DNA from: Stenotrophomonas sp. UBA2124
GTDB taxonomy: Bacteria > Pseudomonadota > Gammaproteobacteria > Xanthomonadales > Xanthomonadaceae
Direction of reading: 5' to 3'
Assembly: GCA_002329155.1 (NCBI GenBank)
Contig: DCXY01000002.1
Coordinates: forward strand, 1 to 64,000
DNA: 64,000 bases
Shown: piece after piece, positions 25,479 to 33,586 of the stretch
How the letters are laid out: each line of letters opens with the position of its first letter
How positions within the stretch are numbered: the stretch's first letter is position 1
The notes under the pieces: generated by a model
What the model saw: only the letters and a program-made list of their open reading frames with translations
Databases searched by the model: none
Told to the model about the DNA's origin: nothing
Made by a program: the position numbers and the translations under genes

Positions 25479-27326
25479 ATGGATACCGCGCTCACGCTCA
25501 CCACCGATATGAAGCTCGTGCTCGGGCTGGTGGGCTTCACCATGGCGATGTTCCTGTTCGAGCGCATCCGCGCTGACGTGGTCGCACTGGTGGTCATGGT
25601 CGTGCTCGGTGTCACCGGCCTGATCGCACCGGAAGAAATCTTCGGCGGCTTCTCCGGTAACGCGGTGATGAGCATCATCGCCACCACCATCCTGGGCGCG
25701 GGCCTGGACCGTACCGGCGCACTGAACCGCTTGGCCGGGTGGCTGCTGCGGCGCTCGCACGGCATCGAACACCGGCTGCTGTTGTTGACCAGCGCCACCG
25801 CCGGCTTGAACTCCTCGTTCATGCAGAACCCGTCGGTGATGGCGCTGTACCTGCCGGTGGCCTCGCGGCTGGCCTCGCGCACCGCGCTCACGCTCAAGCG
25901 CCAGCTGCTGCCCATTTCAGCAGCCATCGTGATGGGTGGCGGCCTGACCATGGTAGGCAACTCGCCGCTGATCCTGCTCAACGACTTGCTGGTATCGGCC
26001 AACAACAACCTGCCCTCGGGCACCGCCACCATCGAGCCACTGCGCATGTTCGCGCCGCTGCCGATTGGTCTGGCCCTGCTGGTGGCCTCGCTGCTGTACT
26101 TCCGCTTCTACGGCAGCCGCAAGCTGAAGGAAGAAGAAGGCGCGGGCAGCGATGGGCAGGCACCGGCCCGCACCGAAAGCTATTTTTCCAAGGCCTACGG
26201 CATCGACGGCGATGTATTCGAGCTGCTGGTCACCGCTGAAAGCCCGCTGGTCGGCATGACTTTGGGCGAGGCCGAAAACCTGTTCGACGCGCCCTTGCTG
26301 CTGGCGTTGAAGACCGGCAACGACACCCGCCTGTCGCCACCAGCAGACATGCGCATCTGGGTGGGCAGCGTGCTGGGCGTGATGGGGCCGAAGCGGCAGG
26401 TGTCCGATTTCGCGCAGAACCAGTTCCTGCGCCAGTCCTCGCGCCTGAAGCAGCTGGGCGACCTGTTCAACCCGGCGCTGGCCGGCATTTCCGAAGCGGT
26501 CATCCCGCCCACCTCGCGCCTGATCGGCAAGACAGCAGGTGAGCTGCGGCTGCGCAAGGAACGTGGCATCAGCCTGCTGGCGATCAACCGCGACAAGCAG
26601 GTCATCCGCGAAGACGTGCGCAACCAGCCGCTGCGCGCGGGTGACATGCTGGTGTTCCACAGCAGCTGGCAGGACCTGGCCAGCACCGCGCAGAGCCGCG
26701 ATTTCGTGGTGGTCACCGACTATCCCAAGGGCGAGCAGCGCCCGCACAAGTTCAAGATCGCCATGGCGATCTTCGCGCTGACCATCATCATCGCCCTCAC
26801 CTCGCACCTGCCTGTCGCCCTCACCCTGCTCACCGGCGTGGCCGGCATGCTGCTCACCGGCGTGCTGCGCATGGACGAGGCCTATGCCTCGATCAACTGG
26901 AAAACCGTGTTCATGATGGCCGGGCTGATCCCACTTGGCTGGGCGATGGACAGCAGCGGCGCGGCGGCGTGGATTGCCGGCCACACCATCGACAAGCTGC
27001 CCAGCGGCATCCCGATATGGGCACTGGAGCTGGCGCTGGCCTTGCTGACCACCGCCTTCTCACTGGTGATAAGCCATGTGGGCGCGACCATCGTGATGGT
27101 ACCCATCGCGGTCAATATCGCGCTGGCAGCGGGCGGCAACCCAACCGCGTTCGCGCTGATCGTGGCGCTGTCGGCCTCCAACAACCTGATGACCGCCTCC
27201 AACCCGGTGATCTCCATGGCCATGGGCCCGGCCAAATACACGCCACGCGAGATGTGGCGCGTGGGTGGCCCACTGTCACTGCTCTACACGATGATCGTGG
27301 TGGTCATGATCAACATCATGTTCTGA
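25479..27326 (+). CDS. SLC13/DASS-type permease with RCK_C (TrkA-C) domains
   Basis: This 615-residue transporter has N-terminal helices (LVLGLVGFTMAMFLFERIRADVVAL), a first half containing LLLTSATAGLNSSFMQNPSVMALYLPV, and then a cytoplasmic insert of about 200 residues (220-415) with two TrkA-C-like domains (LVGMTLGEAENLF; LIGKTAGELRLRKERGISLLAINR). A second membrane half ends with the family-type SASNNLMTASNPVISMAMGPAKYTPREMW. The family moves dicarboxylates, sulfate or related anions with Na+, and RCK_C domains usually bind a small regulator. The substrate is not assignable. It lies 164 bases after trmB, probably with its own promoter. Confidence 0.85.
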   Translation: MDTALTLTTDMKLVLGLVGFTMAMFLFERIRADVVALVVMVVLGVTGLIAPEEIFGGFSGNAVMSIIATTILGAGLDRTGALNRLAGWLLRRSHGIEHRLLLLTSATAGLNSSFMQNPSVMALYLPVASRLASRTALTLKRQLLPISAAIVMGGGLTMVGNSPLILLNDLLVSANNNLPSGTATIEPLRMFAPLPIGLALLVASLLYFRFYGSRKLKEEEGAGSDGQAPARTESYFSKAYGIDGDVFELLVTAESPLVGMTLGEAENLFDAPLLLALKTGNDTRLSPPADMRIWVGSVLGVMGPKRQVSDFAQNQFLRQSSRLKQLGDLFNPALAGISEAVIPPTSRLIGKTAGELRLRKERGISLLAINRDKQVIREDVRNQPLRAGDMLVFHSSWQDLASTAQSRDFVVVTDYPKGEQRPHKFKIAMAIFALTIIIALTSHLPVALTLLTGVAGMLLTGVLRMDEAYASINWKTVFMMAGLIPLGWAMDSSGAAAWIAGHTIDKLPSGIPIWALELALALLTTAFSLVISHVGATIVMVPIAVNIALAAGGNPTAFALIVALSASNNLMTASNPVISMAMGPAKYTPREMWRVGGPLSLLYTMIVVVMINIMF

Positions 27327-27330
27327 TACC

Positions 27331-27351
27331 TGCCACCCGGCGCGGGTGGCA
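27331..27351. terminator. Hairpin between convergent SLC13 and Rieske genes
   Basis: TGCCACCCG-GCG-CGGGTGGCA is a near-perfect palindrome 5 bases past the permease stop codon. There is no T run, so termination strength is uncertain. Confidence 0.5.
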
Positions 27352-27439
27352 CCCCCTCCTCCCTACGCTGGAGAGGGGCGCTCGGCTGAGACTCGACGCC
27401 AATCAGGCCATTGCTGATCGCACGCGGCCCCCTGCCGGC

Positions 27440-27799
27440 TCAGGCCTCCGGCGAGAGCAGCACCTGCCCGTCGCGGACCTGCACCGGTATCGCACGCAGC
27501 GAGTCGCCCTTGCACGGGCCGGCCACGCAGAGGCCGCCTTCCAGCTCGAACGAGGCACCGTGCACGGCACAGACCAGGTAGCCCTCGCGGCTCTTGAGGA
27601 ATTGCCCCGGCGCCCAGTCCATGGCACGGCCGGCGTGCGGACATACGTTCAACCACGCACGTACCTGCGCACCATCGCGATACAGCACCAGGGTCTCGGC
27701 ATCGCCATTTTTCAGCAATGCCTCTACCGAATGAAAGCCCTGATCGGGCACGGCATCAAGCGCAACCAATACGGTTCCAGATTCAGAACTAGTGGACAT
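27440..27799 (-). CDS. Rieske [2Fe-2S] domain protein
   Basis: This 119-residue, single-domain Rieske ferredoxin-like protein has cluster ligands Cys53-X-His55 in NVCPHAGRAMDW and Cys77-X2-His80 in CAVHGASFELEGG. It is soluble, with no membrane anchor, so it resembles the ferredoxin components of oxygenases or NirD-like small subunits rather than cytochrome bc1. I use the ATG at 27799 (MSTSSESG); the ORF extends 23 codons further without family-like sequence. No oxygenase partner gene is nearby, so the electron acceptor is unknown. It is convergent with the permease gene. Confidence 0.85.
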   Translation of the reverse strand: MSTSSESGTVLVALDAVPDQGFHSVEALLKNGDAETLVLYRDGAQVRAWLNVCPHAGRAMDWAPGQFLKSREGYLVCAVHGASFELEGGLCVAGPCKGDSLRAIPVQVRDGQVLLSPEA

Positions 27800-27982
27800 G
27801 GCAATACCCGGCGACAGACGTGTTGACAGCTGCGCGATTGTCGCATGCACGGAAGAAACCGAAGACAAAGCTGAGTGGAGTCACTCTTCAATGACCCATT
27901 CAGGCAAAAATTAACGACAACTTCACGCATTGACCTTCAACGCCACCGATACTCCCGGGCAACCAATGGTCATTCGATTTTC

Positions 27983-28267
27983 ATGAACATCCGTTACGTC
28001 CAGTTTTCCAGGCTCCGCAACCTGTTCGAGCCGCGCAAGCCGCGCAATCCGCTCGTGCGCATCGCCCTGGGCCTGCTTGGCCTGGCGATTCTTGCCGTGC
28101 TGATCGTGGCAGGTGTGTTCGTGGGCGCGGCCATGATTCTGGGTGGCGTGGCCTTCAAGCTGATTTCCGCGCGCAGGAACCGCACCGCGAGCGCCAAGGC
28201 CGACCCCAACGTGGTTGATGCCGAATACCACGTGGTGCGCAAGGCCGCATTGCCGCACGCGCACTGA
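27983..28267 (+). CDS. Small membrane protein of unknown function
   Basis: This 94-residue protein starts MNIRYVQFSRLRNLFEPRKPRNP, followed by one long hydrophobic stretch (about 28-55: LVRIALGLLGLAILAVLIVAGVFVGAAMILGGVAF) that could form one or two helices, then a charged tail. I chose the ATG at 27983 because the upstream 36 codons are unlike the rest. I do not recognise the family. It lies 57 bases before the FAH-family gene and may share its transcript. Confidence 0.6.
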   Translation: MNIRYVQFSRLRNLFEPRKPRNPLVRIALGLLGLAILAVLIVAGVFVGAAMILGGVAFKLISARRNRTASAKADPNVVDAEYHVVRKAALPHAH

Positions 28268-28324
28268 GGCGCCACGCGCCAGCGATCCGCTAGACTTCTG
28301 CGTCAGCCGAGCGGACGCCCAACC

Positions 28325-29029
28325 ATGACCGATGTGATCCCCGCCCAGCCCCAGCCCCGCGTGCCGGTGGCCGGTGGCGGGAGCTTCCCTGTGCACCGCA
28401 TCTACTGCGTGGGCCGCAACTTTGCCGACCATGCCAAAGAGATGGGCGCTACCGCGCCGGCCTCGGCCGCCGAGCGTGGCCAGCCGATGTTCTTTATGAA
28501 GCCGGCCGATGCCATCGCCACCGGCGACGCTCCGGTGCCCTACCCGCCTGCCACTGCCGACCTGCACCACGAGGTGGAGCTGGTGGTGGCACTGGGCAAG
28601 GACGCGCCAGCCGGCGTGCTGCCGCTGGATCAGACCCTGTCACTGGTATTCGCCTATGGCGTGGGCCTGGACCTGACCCGCCGCGACCTGCAGGCTGCGG
28701 CCAAGGCCAAGGGCGGCCCATGGGACATCGCCAAGGGCTTCGACCATTCCGCCCCGCTCGGCACCCTGGTGCCGGCCGCACAGGTGGGGGCGCTGGAACG
28801 CCTGGAGCTGTCACTGGAAATCAACGGCCAACTGCGCCAGAAGTCCACGCTGGATCAGATGATCTGGAACGTGCCGGAGATCCTGCACGAGCTGTCCAAG
28901 CTGTATGCACTGAAGGCCGGAGACCTGGTATTCATGGGCACCCCCGCCGGTGTGGCCGCACTGCAGCCGGGTGACCGCTTCAGCGCCCGGCTTGGCACCA
29001 TTGCCAGGCACGACGGCGTGATCGCCTGA
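28325..29029 (+). CDS. Fumarylacetoacetate hydrolase family protein
   Basis: This 234-residue FAH-superfamily enzyme has the entry motif IYCVGRNFADHAKEMG, the metal-ligand region DLHHEVELVVALGK, the segment FAYGVGLDLTRRDLQ, GPWDIAKGFDHSAPLG, and the end MGTPAGVAALQPGD. Members hydrolyse or decarboxylate beta-keto or acylpyruvate compounds such as fumarylpyruvate and oxaloacetate; the short form (~230 residues) is usually annotated as acylpyruvase or fumarylpyruvate hydrolase. No catabolic operon surrounds it, so a housekeeping oxaloacetate decarboxylase or metabolite-repair role is equally plausible. It is followed by mscL on the same strand. Confidence 0.88.
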   Translation: MTDVIPAQPQPRVPVAGGGSFPVHRIYCVGRNFADHAKEMGATAPASAAERGQPMFFMKPADAIATGDAPVPYPPATADLHHEVELVVALGKDAPAGVLPLDQTLSLVFAYGVGLDLTRRDLQAAAKAKGGPWDIAKGFDHSAPLGTLVPAAQVGALERLELSLEINGQLRQKSTLDQMIWNVPEILHELSKLYALKAGDLVFMGTPAGVAALQPGDRFSARLGTIARHDGVIA

Positions 29030-29087
29030 TGACGCTCAGTGGAGTAGGCTGCGCCCGCTCCCCCTTACGCATACACAGGAGAAATAC

Positions 29088-29507
29088 ATGGGAATGATGA
29101 GCGAATTCAAGGAATTTGCCATGCGCGGCAACGTCATCGACCTGGCGGTCGGTGTGGTGATCGGCGGCGCATTCGGCAAGATCGTCACCGCGCTGGTGGA
29201 GAAGGTGATCATGCCGTTCATCGGCCTGCTCACCGGCGGTGTGGATTTTTCACGATGGGCCTGGACGCTGCGCGCGGCCGAGCTGGATGCAACCGGCAAG
29301 GAAATCCAGCCTGCGCTGGTGGTGGGCTTTGGGGATTTCCTCAACACCGTGATCCAGTTCATCATCATCGCCTTCGCCATCTTCATGGTCATCAAGGCCA
29401 TCAACCGGCTCAGCCGCAAGCAGGAAGAGGCCCCGGCCGCACCTGCCGCGCCGACCGAAGAAGTGCTGCTGCTGCGTGAAATCCGCGACAGCCTCAACAA
29501 GCACTGA
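29088..29507 (+). CDS. mscL: MscL large-conductance mechanosensitive channel
   Basis: MscL opens under extreme membrane tension to release solutes during hypo-osmotic shock. The 139-residue protein has the N-terminal amphipathic helix MGMMSEFKEFAMRGNVIDLAVGVVIGGAFGKIV, TM1, a periplasmic loop, and TM2 (FLNTVIQFIIIAFAIFMVIKAINRL) with the cytoplasmic C-terminal helix (EEVLLLREIRDSL). The start has a clear AGGAGA seven bases upstream. A terminator follows at 29530. Confidence 0.96.
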   Translation: MGMMSEFKEFAMRGNVIDLAVGVVIGGAFGKIVTALVEKVIMPFIGLLTGGVDFSRWAWTLRAAELDATGKEIQPALVVGFGDFLNTVIQFIIIAFAIFMVIKAINRLSRKQEEAPAAPAAPTEEVLLLREIRDSLNKH

Positions 29508-29529
29508 GCCAAGGCAATACGCTTGAACG

Positions 29530-29559
29530 AACGGCCGGCAGCCCGTACTGCCGGCCGTT
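29530..29559 (+). terminator. mscL terminator
   Basis: Stem AACGGCCGGCAG / CTGCCGGCCGTT with a 6-base loop, then TGCATTT. It lies between mscL and the convergent outer-membrane protein gene and may work in both directions. Confidence 0.8.
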
Positions 29560-29572
29560 TGCATTTACCGGC

Positions 29573-30556
29573 TCAGAAGCTCAGCACCATCGACAGCTGC
29601 GGGCTGACAAACGAGCTGCTGTTGCGCCCGCCCGGCAGCGAAACCTCGGCACCGAGCAGGATGCCGACGCGGTCATTGGGAATGTATTCCAGCGCCGGTG
29701 CCGCGCTGAAGCTGCGGACGCTGCCGCCCACCTCGCGCTGCGTCTCGCATTGCCCACCCTCAAGCTGGTAGCACCCCTGCAGCACATCGGCCGACAGCCA
29801 GGTGGCAGTCACGTCCAGCGCCAGTGCCCATTGCGGTGTCAGGCTGTATTCAAAACCCATCGAACCGGAATTGCGGCGACCCAGCTCCACCTTGCCGCGG
29901 TAGCCTTGGTCGGTGCCGTAGACACTGCGCCCCTCCACATCCACGCGCGAGGGCGACGGGCTCCAGCCGGCCTGCCAGCGCCAGCGCAGTACATGGCCAT
30001 TGTTCAACAGGAAGGACTGCTGGCCCAGCAGGGCGATGTCGGTGCGGTGGCTGCCATTGCCGATGCCGTTGAACACGTTCTCGCCCAGGCGGTCGTGCTT
30101 GCCGGTGGCGAAGGACTGGCTGACCTGGCCGCTGATGATCATGCCGCCGGTACCGGGCTCCGGCTGGCGCAGTGCATAGACCAGCTTGGCGCTGCTGTCG
30201 CCGAAGCGCAGGCCGTCACTGTGCTGCCCCGCCGAGCTCGAGCGGCCACCATTGAGGGTGAGCTGGCCGGTCAGTCGCTCACTGAAACCGTAGCCGATCA
30301 ACAGACTCAGGCGGTCGTCGCGGGCATTGTCATCCAGCGCGGTGCGGTTGCCGCGGTCGTCATAACTGCCGCTGGTGTGCGTGTGCACCAGGTAGGGCTG
30401 CAGATAGAAATGCCCGGGCGTATAGGGCGCGGCACCTGCGGTGAGCAGGGTACCGGTGAAGTTGGCCTTCGGAGCCTCGTCTGCCTGCACCACGCCGGTG
30501 GCTGCCATTGCCATCATTGCCACCAGCGTGGCGGCCTTGCCCTGCTTCCCTGTCAT
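29573..30556 (-). CDS. Outer-membrane beta-barrel protein, putative (MetA/phenol-degradation-like)
   Basis: This 327-residue protein has a signal peptide of about 25 residues (cleavage near VQA), then alternating strand-like segments (HFYLQPYLVHTHTSGSYDD, RLTGQLTLNGG, MGFEYSLTPQWALALDVTATWL) and a terminal Phe (QLSMVLSF), as expected for an outer-membrane barrel. It resembles the loosely defined transporter family named after the meta-pathway of phenol degradation, whose roles are mostly unknown. It is divergent from the M28 peptidase at 30809, with about 250 bases between; no aromatic-catabolism genes are present. Confidence 0.65.
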   Translation of the reverse strand: MTGKQGKAATLVAMMAMAATGVVQADEAPKANFTGTLLTAGAAPYTPGHFYLQPYLVHTHTSGSYDDRGNRTALDDNARDDRLSLLIGYGFSERLTGQLTLNGGRSSSAGQHSDGLRFGDSSAKLVYALRQPEPGTGGMIISGQVSQSFATGKHDRLGENVFNGIGNGSHRTDIALLGQQSFLLNNGHVLRWRWQAGWSPSPSRVDVEGRSVYGTDQGYRGKVELGRRNSGSMGFEYSLTPQWALALDVTATWLSADVLQGCYQLEGGQCETQREVGGSVRSFSAAPALEYIPNDRVGILLGAEVSLPGGRNSSSFVSPQLSMVLSF

Positions 30557-30808
30557 CGATCTTCCATCTGCATAGCACCACCGGATTGGTGGCCCAGCAG
30601 ATTTAAGTGCACAACAATGCTGCAGTGCGGGATAAGCCGCGCACCCTGCCGTGCTGAACTTGCAGTGCCTACAACGAATTTGATGACCGTCACAATCCGT
30701 GATGGGTCAGCGCCTCGTGCAGTAGGGAGTTTCTGTCCATCCCAACTGGCACATTCCTACAGCTGACCCCGCTGATAAGCTGGCTGCTCTTCAACCCGGA
30801 GTAGATGA

Positions 30809-32236
30809 ATGCGCCGCACCGCCCTTGCCCTCGCCACCCTGCTGCTGTGCGCTTCAGCTGGCGCGGCCAACACGCCGGGGACCACCCGCATTCCCGATGC
30901 CGCGATGAGCACCGCCGCACAGCTGCGCGAGCAGGCACTGGCCGACAACACCGGCTGGCAGGTGGTGGAGTCGCTGACCACCGAAGTCGGCCCGCGCATG
31001 GCCGGCAGCGAGGCCGATGCCCGCGCGGTGGAATGGGCCAAGGCCAAGTTCAAGGCGCTGGGCTTCGACAAGGTATGGACCGAGCCGGTCACCTTCCCAA
31101 AGTGGGAGCGCCGCAGCGAGCACGCGCAGGTGCTGGGCGCGCACCCGCAGCCGCTGACCATCACCGCGCTGGGCGGCAGCCCGGCAGGTACGGTGGAAGC
31201 GGAAGTGGTGCGCTTTGAAGGGTTGGATGCACTGAAGGCCGCGCCGGAGGGCTCGCTGGCCGGCAAGATCGCCTATGTCGATTTCACCATGACCCGCAAG
31301 CGTGACGGCGAGGACTACGGCATCGGCGGCACCGTGCGCAGTCGTGGCCCGTCCGAGGCCATCCGCAAGGGCGCCATCGGCTACATCATGCGTTCGGCAG
31401 GCACCGATTCGCACCGCATGCCGCACACCGGCATCACCCGTTTCGACGATGGCCTGACACCAGTGCCGTCGGCGGCCCTGTCCGGCCCCGATGCCGACCA
31501 GCTCAACCGTCTGCTCGCGCGCGGCCCCACCCGCATCCGCATCGCATTGGATTGCGGCTGGGACGGCAGCTATACCTCGCAGAACGTGATCGGCGAGATC
31601 ACCGGCCGCAGCCTGCCCAAGGAAGTGGTGGTGATTGGTGGTCACCTGGATTCCTGGGACCTGGGCACCGGCGCGATCGACGATGGCGCAGGCGTGGGCA
31701 TCACCATGGCCGCCGGCCACCTGATCGGCCAGCTCAAGCAGGCACCCAAGCGCACCATCCGCGTGATCGCCTTCGCCAACGAGGAACAGGGCCTGCACGG
31801 CGGCAAGGCCTATGCGGCGGCACGGGTGAAGGCAGGTGAGATCGTGCAGCAGCATCTGGCCGCCGAGAGTGATTTCGGTGCCGGGCGCATCTACGCCTTC
31901 AACACCGGCTCGGGCAATCCGGAGGGCTCACGCGAGGCCACCGCGAAAATCGCCGAGGCACTGGCGCCGCTGGGCATCGAATACCAGCCGACGAAGGGCG
32001 GCCCGGGCCCGGACGTGGGCCCGCTGGCGGCCAAGGGTGCGGCTTGGGCATGGCTGGCGCAGGACGGAACGGATTATTTCGATCTGCACCACACGCCGGA
32101 CGACACGTTGGACAAGATCGACCCGAAGGCACTGGCGCAGAACGTTGCTGCCTATACGGTGATGGCGTATCTGGCAGCTGAAAGCGATGGGAGCTTCGGC
32201 AGCGAAGCCAAGGATGTGGTGCCGCCGCGGGAGTGA
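30809..32236 (+). CDS. M28-family metallopeptidase (secreted)
   Basis: This 475-residue zinc aminopeptidase or carboxypeptidase has a signal peptide of about 19 residues. The PA-like insert (about 130-240) is flanked by the catalytic core. Metal ligands are visible as VVIGGHLDSWDLGTGAIDDGAGV (His and bridging Asp), AFANEEQGLHGG (catalytic Glu pair), AAESDFGAG (Asp) and DLHHTPDDTLDKI (His). A GGAG six or seven bases upstream supports the ATG at 30809. It probably digests peptides in the periplasm or outside the cell. Transcription should end at the hairpin at 32261. Confidence 0.9.
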   Translation: MRRTALALATLLLCASAGAANTPGTTRIPDAAMSTAAQLREQALADNTGWQVVESLTTEVGPRMAGSEADARAVEWAKAKFKALGFDKVWTEPVTFPKWERRSEHAQVLGAHPQPLTITALGGSPAGTVEAEVVRFEGLDALKAAPEGSLAGKIAYVDFTMTRKRDGEDYGIGGTVRSRGPSEAIRKGAIGYIMRSAGTDSHRMPHTGITRFDDGLTPVPSAALSGPDADQLNRLLARGPTRIRIALDCGWDGSYTSQNVIGEITGRSLPKEVVVIGGHLDSWDLGTGAIDDGAGVGITMAAGHLIGQLKQAPKRTIRVIAFANEEQGLHGGKAYAAARVKAGEIVQQHLAAESDFGAGRIYAFNTGSGNPEGSREATAKIAEALAPLGIEYQPTKGGPGPDVGPLAAKGAAWAWLAQDGTDYFDLHHTPDDTLDKIDPKALAQNVAAYTVMAYLAAESDGSFGSEAKDVVPPRE

Positions 32237-32260
32237 GTTGGTGGTGTTCAGGTGAAACAG

Positions 32261-32295
32261 GAAACGGCGCCTTTTTGGTGCCGTTTTCTTTTTGG
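32261..32295 (+). terminator. M28 peptidase terminator
   Basis: AACGGCGCC-TTTTT-GGTGCCGTT forms a stem followed by TTCTTTTT, starting about 25 bases after the stop codon. Confidence 0.85.
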
Positions 32296-32361
32296 GGGCG
32301 GGGTGGTGAGAGGTGGGCGGTGGGAGTCGGGTTGATCGCAAACCGCATTACCCCTCCCCGG

Positions 32362-32583
32362 CCCTCCCCTTTGCTGCGCAAAAGGGAGGGAGACAAGCCG
32401 CTTTGCAGCGATCTACTCATTCACGGTGATGCGCCCCCTCCCCTTTGCTGCGCAAAAGGGAGGGAGACAAGCGGCTTTGCAGCGATCTACTCATTCACGG
32501 TGATGCGCCCCCTCCCCTTTGCTGCGCAAAAGGGAGGGAGACAAGCGGCTTTGCGGCGATCTTCTCGTTCACGGTAATGCGCT
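32362..32583. repeat. Three tandem 74-bp repeats with internal near-palindrome
   Basis: Units start at 32362, 32436 and 32510, an exact 74-base period with only a few differences, mostly in the last copy. Each opens with CCCTCCCCTTTGCTGCGCAA, which continues into an imperfect hairpin with AAAAGGGAGGG. An inverted version of the hairpin (CCCTCCCTTTTGCGCAGCAA...) closes the array near 32584-32611. Confidence 0.93.
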
Positions 32584-32684
32584 CCCTCCCTTTTGCGCAG
32601 CAAAGGGGAGGGTTGGGGAGGGGTGCTTCCGGCATCAAACCATCACGCACCCAAACACCCCACCGCAAACCCGGCACAAACAAT

Positions 32685-32703
32685 ATGGGCGCCAATGGCG
32701 CCC
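32685..32703 (-). terminator. Terminator of the TrmH-family methyltransferase gene
   Basis: GGGCGCC-ATT-GGCGCCC stem about 25 bases past the stop codon on the minus strand, followed by ATATTGTTTG. Confidence 0.6.
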
Positions 32704-32728
32704 TTGTTGTTCTCGGACAATCGAGCAA

Positions 32729-33571
32729 TCAGCCCTTCGCCTGACGGCTGCACCAGCTGGACAGGAATACCGCTGTTGCCGAGGCCACGTTGAGGCTCTC
32801 CACCGCACCGCTGCCCGGAATGGACAGGCGCTGGTCGCAGTCCTGTGCGAAGGCGCGGTCCATGCCCTCGCCTTCGGCACCCATCACGTAGACCAGGCGC
32901 GACGGCAGCGTGGCGGTGAACAGGTTGTCGCCACCTTCCACCAGCGTGGCCGCCAGCGCGAAGCCCGCGTCACGCAGCTGCGCCAGCGCCTGCGGTGCCG
33001 CAGGCAGGCGTACCAGCGGCACGGATTCCGCACCGCCTTCGGCAACGCGCGCGGCGGCGCCCGACAACGCCAGACTCGACTCGGCCGGCAGCAGAATCGC
33101 AGAGACGCCGAAGTGCGCCGCCGAACGCAGAATCGCGCCGAAGTTGTGCGGGTTGCCCACACCATCCAGCCATAGCGCCAGCACCGGGCCGTCCTGCAGT
33201 GCCGCCAGCCAGGTGGCCAGCGCCTGCGGCTCCTGGCGTACCACATCGGCCACCACGCCTTCGTGGTGGGTGGTCGCCGACAGCTTGTTGAGGTCGCCCT
33301 CGCCCACCACGCGGTAGCCCACGCGGTTGGCGACGCACCACTTCAACATCGGCTGCAGGCGCGGAATCATCTCCTCGGCCAGGTACAGCTTGCGCAGTGC
33401 CTGCGGGCGGCGCGCGAACATCGCCTGCACGGCATTGAGGCCGTACAGGCGCAGTTCGTCACTGCCACGCACGGGTGGCCCGCCGCCACCGGTGGCGCGC
33501 GGCGCTGCAGGCAGCGGCGTAGCACGCGGCGGGCGGGCGGATGGACGGCGGTTGTTCCAGGGATTGCTCAC
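32729..33571 (-). CDS. TrmH/SpoU-family RNA 2'-O-methyltransferase (RlmB-like)
   Basis: This 280-residue SPOUT methyltransferase has three knot motifs: LDGVGNPHNFGAILRSAAHFG (Asn and catalytic Arg), YVMGAEGEGM and SIPGSGAVESLNVASATAVFL. An N-terminal L30e-like substrate-binding domain (about 38-115, LYGLNAVQAMFARRP) precedes it, with a disordered Pro/Arg-rich first 40 residues not found in E. coli RlmB. It methylates ribose in rRNA or tRNA; G2251 of 23S rRNA is the RlmB target, but other TrmH members are equally possible. It starts 15 bases after the symporter gene, so they are probably cotranscribed. Confidence 0.9.
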   Translation of the reverse strand: MSNPWNNRRPSARPPRATPLPAAPRATGGGGPPVRGSDELRLYGLNAVQAMFARRPQALRKLYLAEEMIPRLQPMLKWCVANRVGYRVVGEGDLNKLSATTHHEGVVADVVRQEPQALATWLAALQDGPVLALWLDGVGNPHNFGAILRSAAHFGVSAILLPAESSLALSGAAARVAEGGAESVPLVRLPAAPQALAQLRDAGFALAATLVEGGDNLFTATLPSRLVYVMGAEGEGMDRAFAQDCDQRLSIPGSGAVESLNVASATAVFLSSWCSRQAKG

Positions 33572-33586
33572 AGCTCGGGTACTCGC

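Larger units (their letters stand above)
32237..32728. other. Repeat-rich intergenic region
   Basis: About 490 bases between convergent genes. It holds the M28 terminator (around 32261-32295), a 3 x 74 bp tandem repeat (32362-32583), a trailing inverted half-unit (32584-32620), and the rRNA-methyltransferase terminator (32685-32703). The ORFs here are made of repeat sequence and were rejected. Confidence 0.75.
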
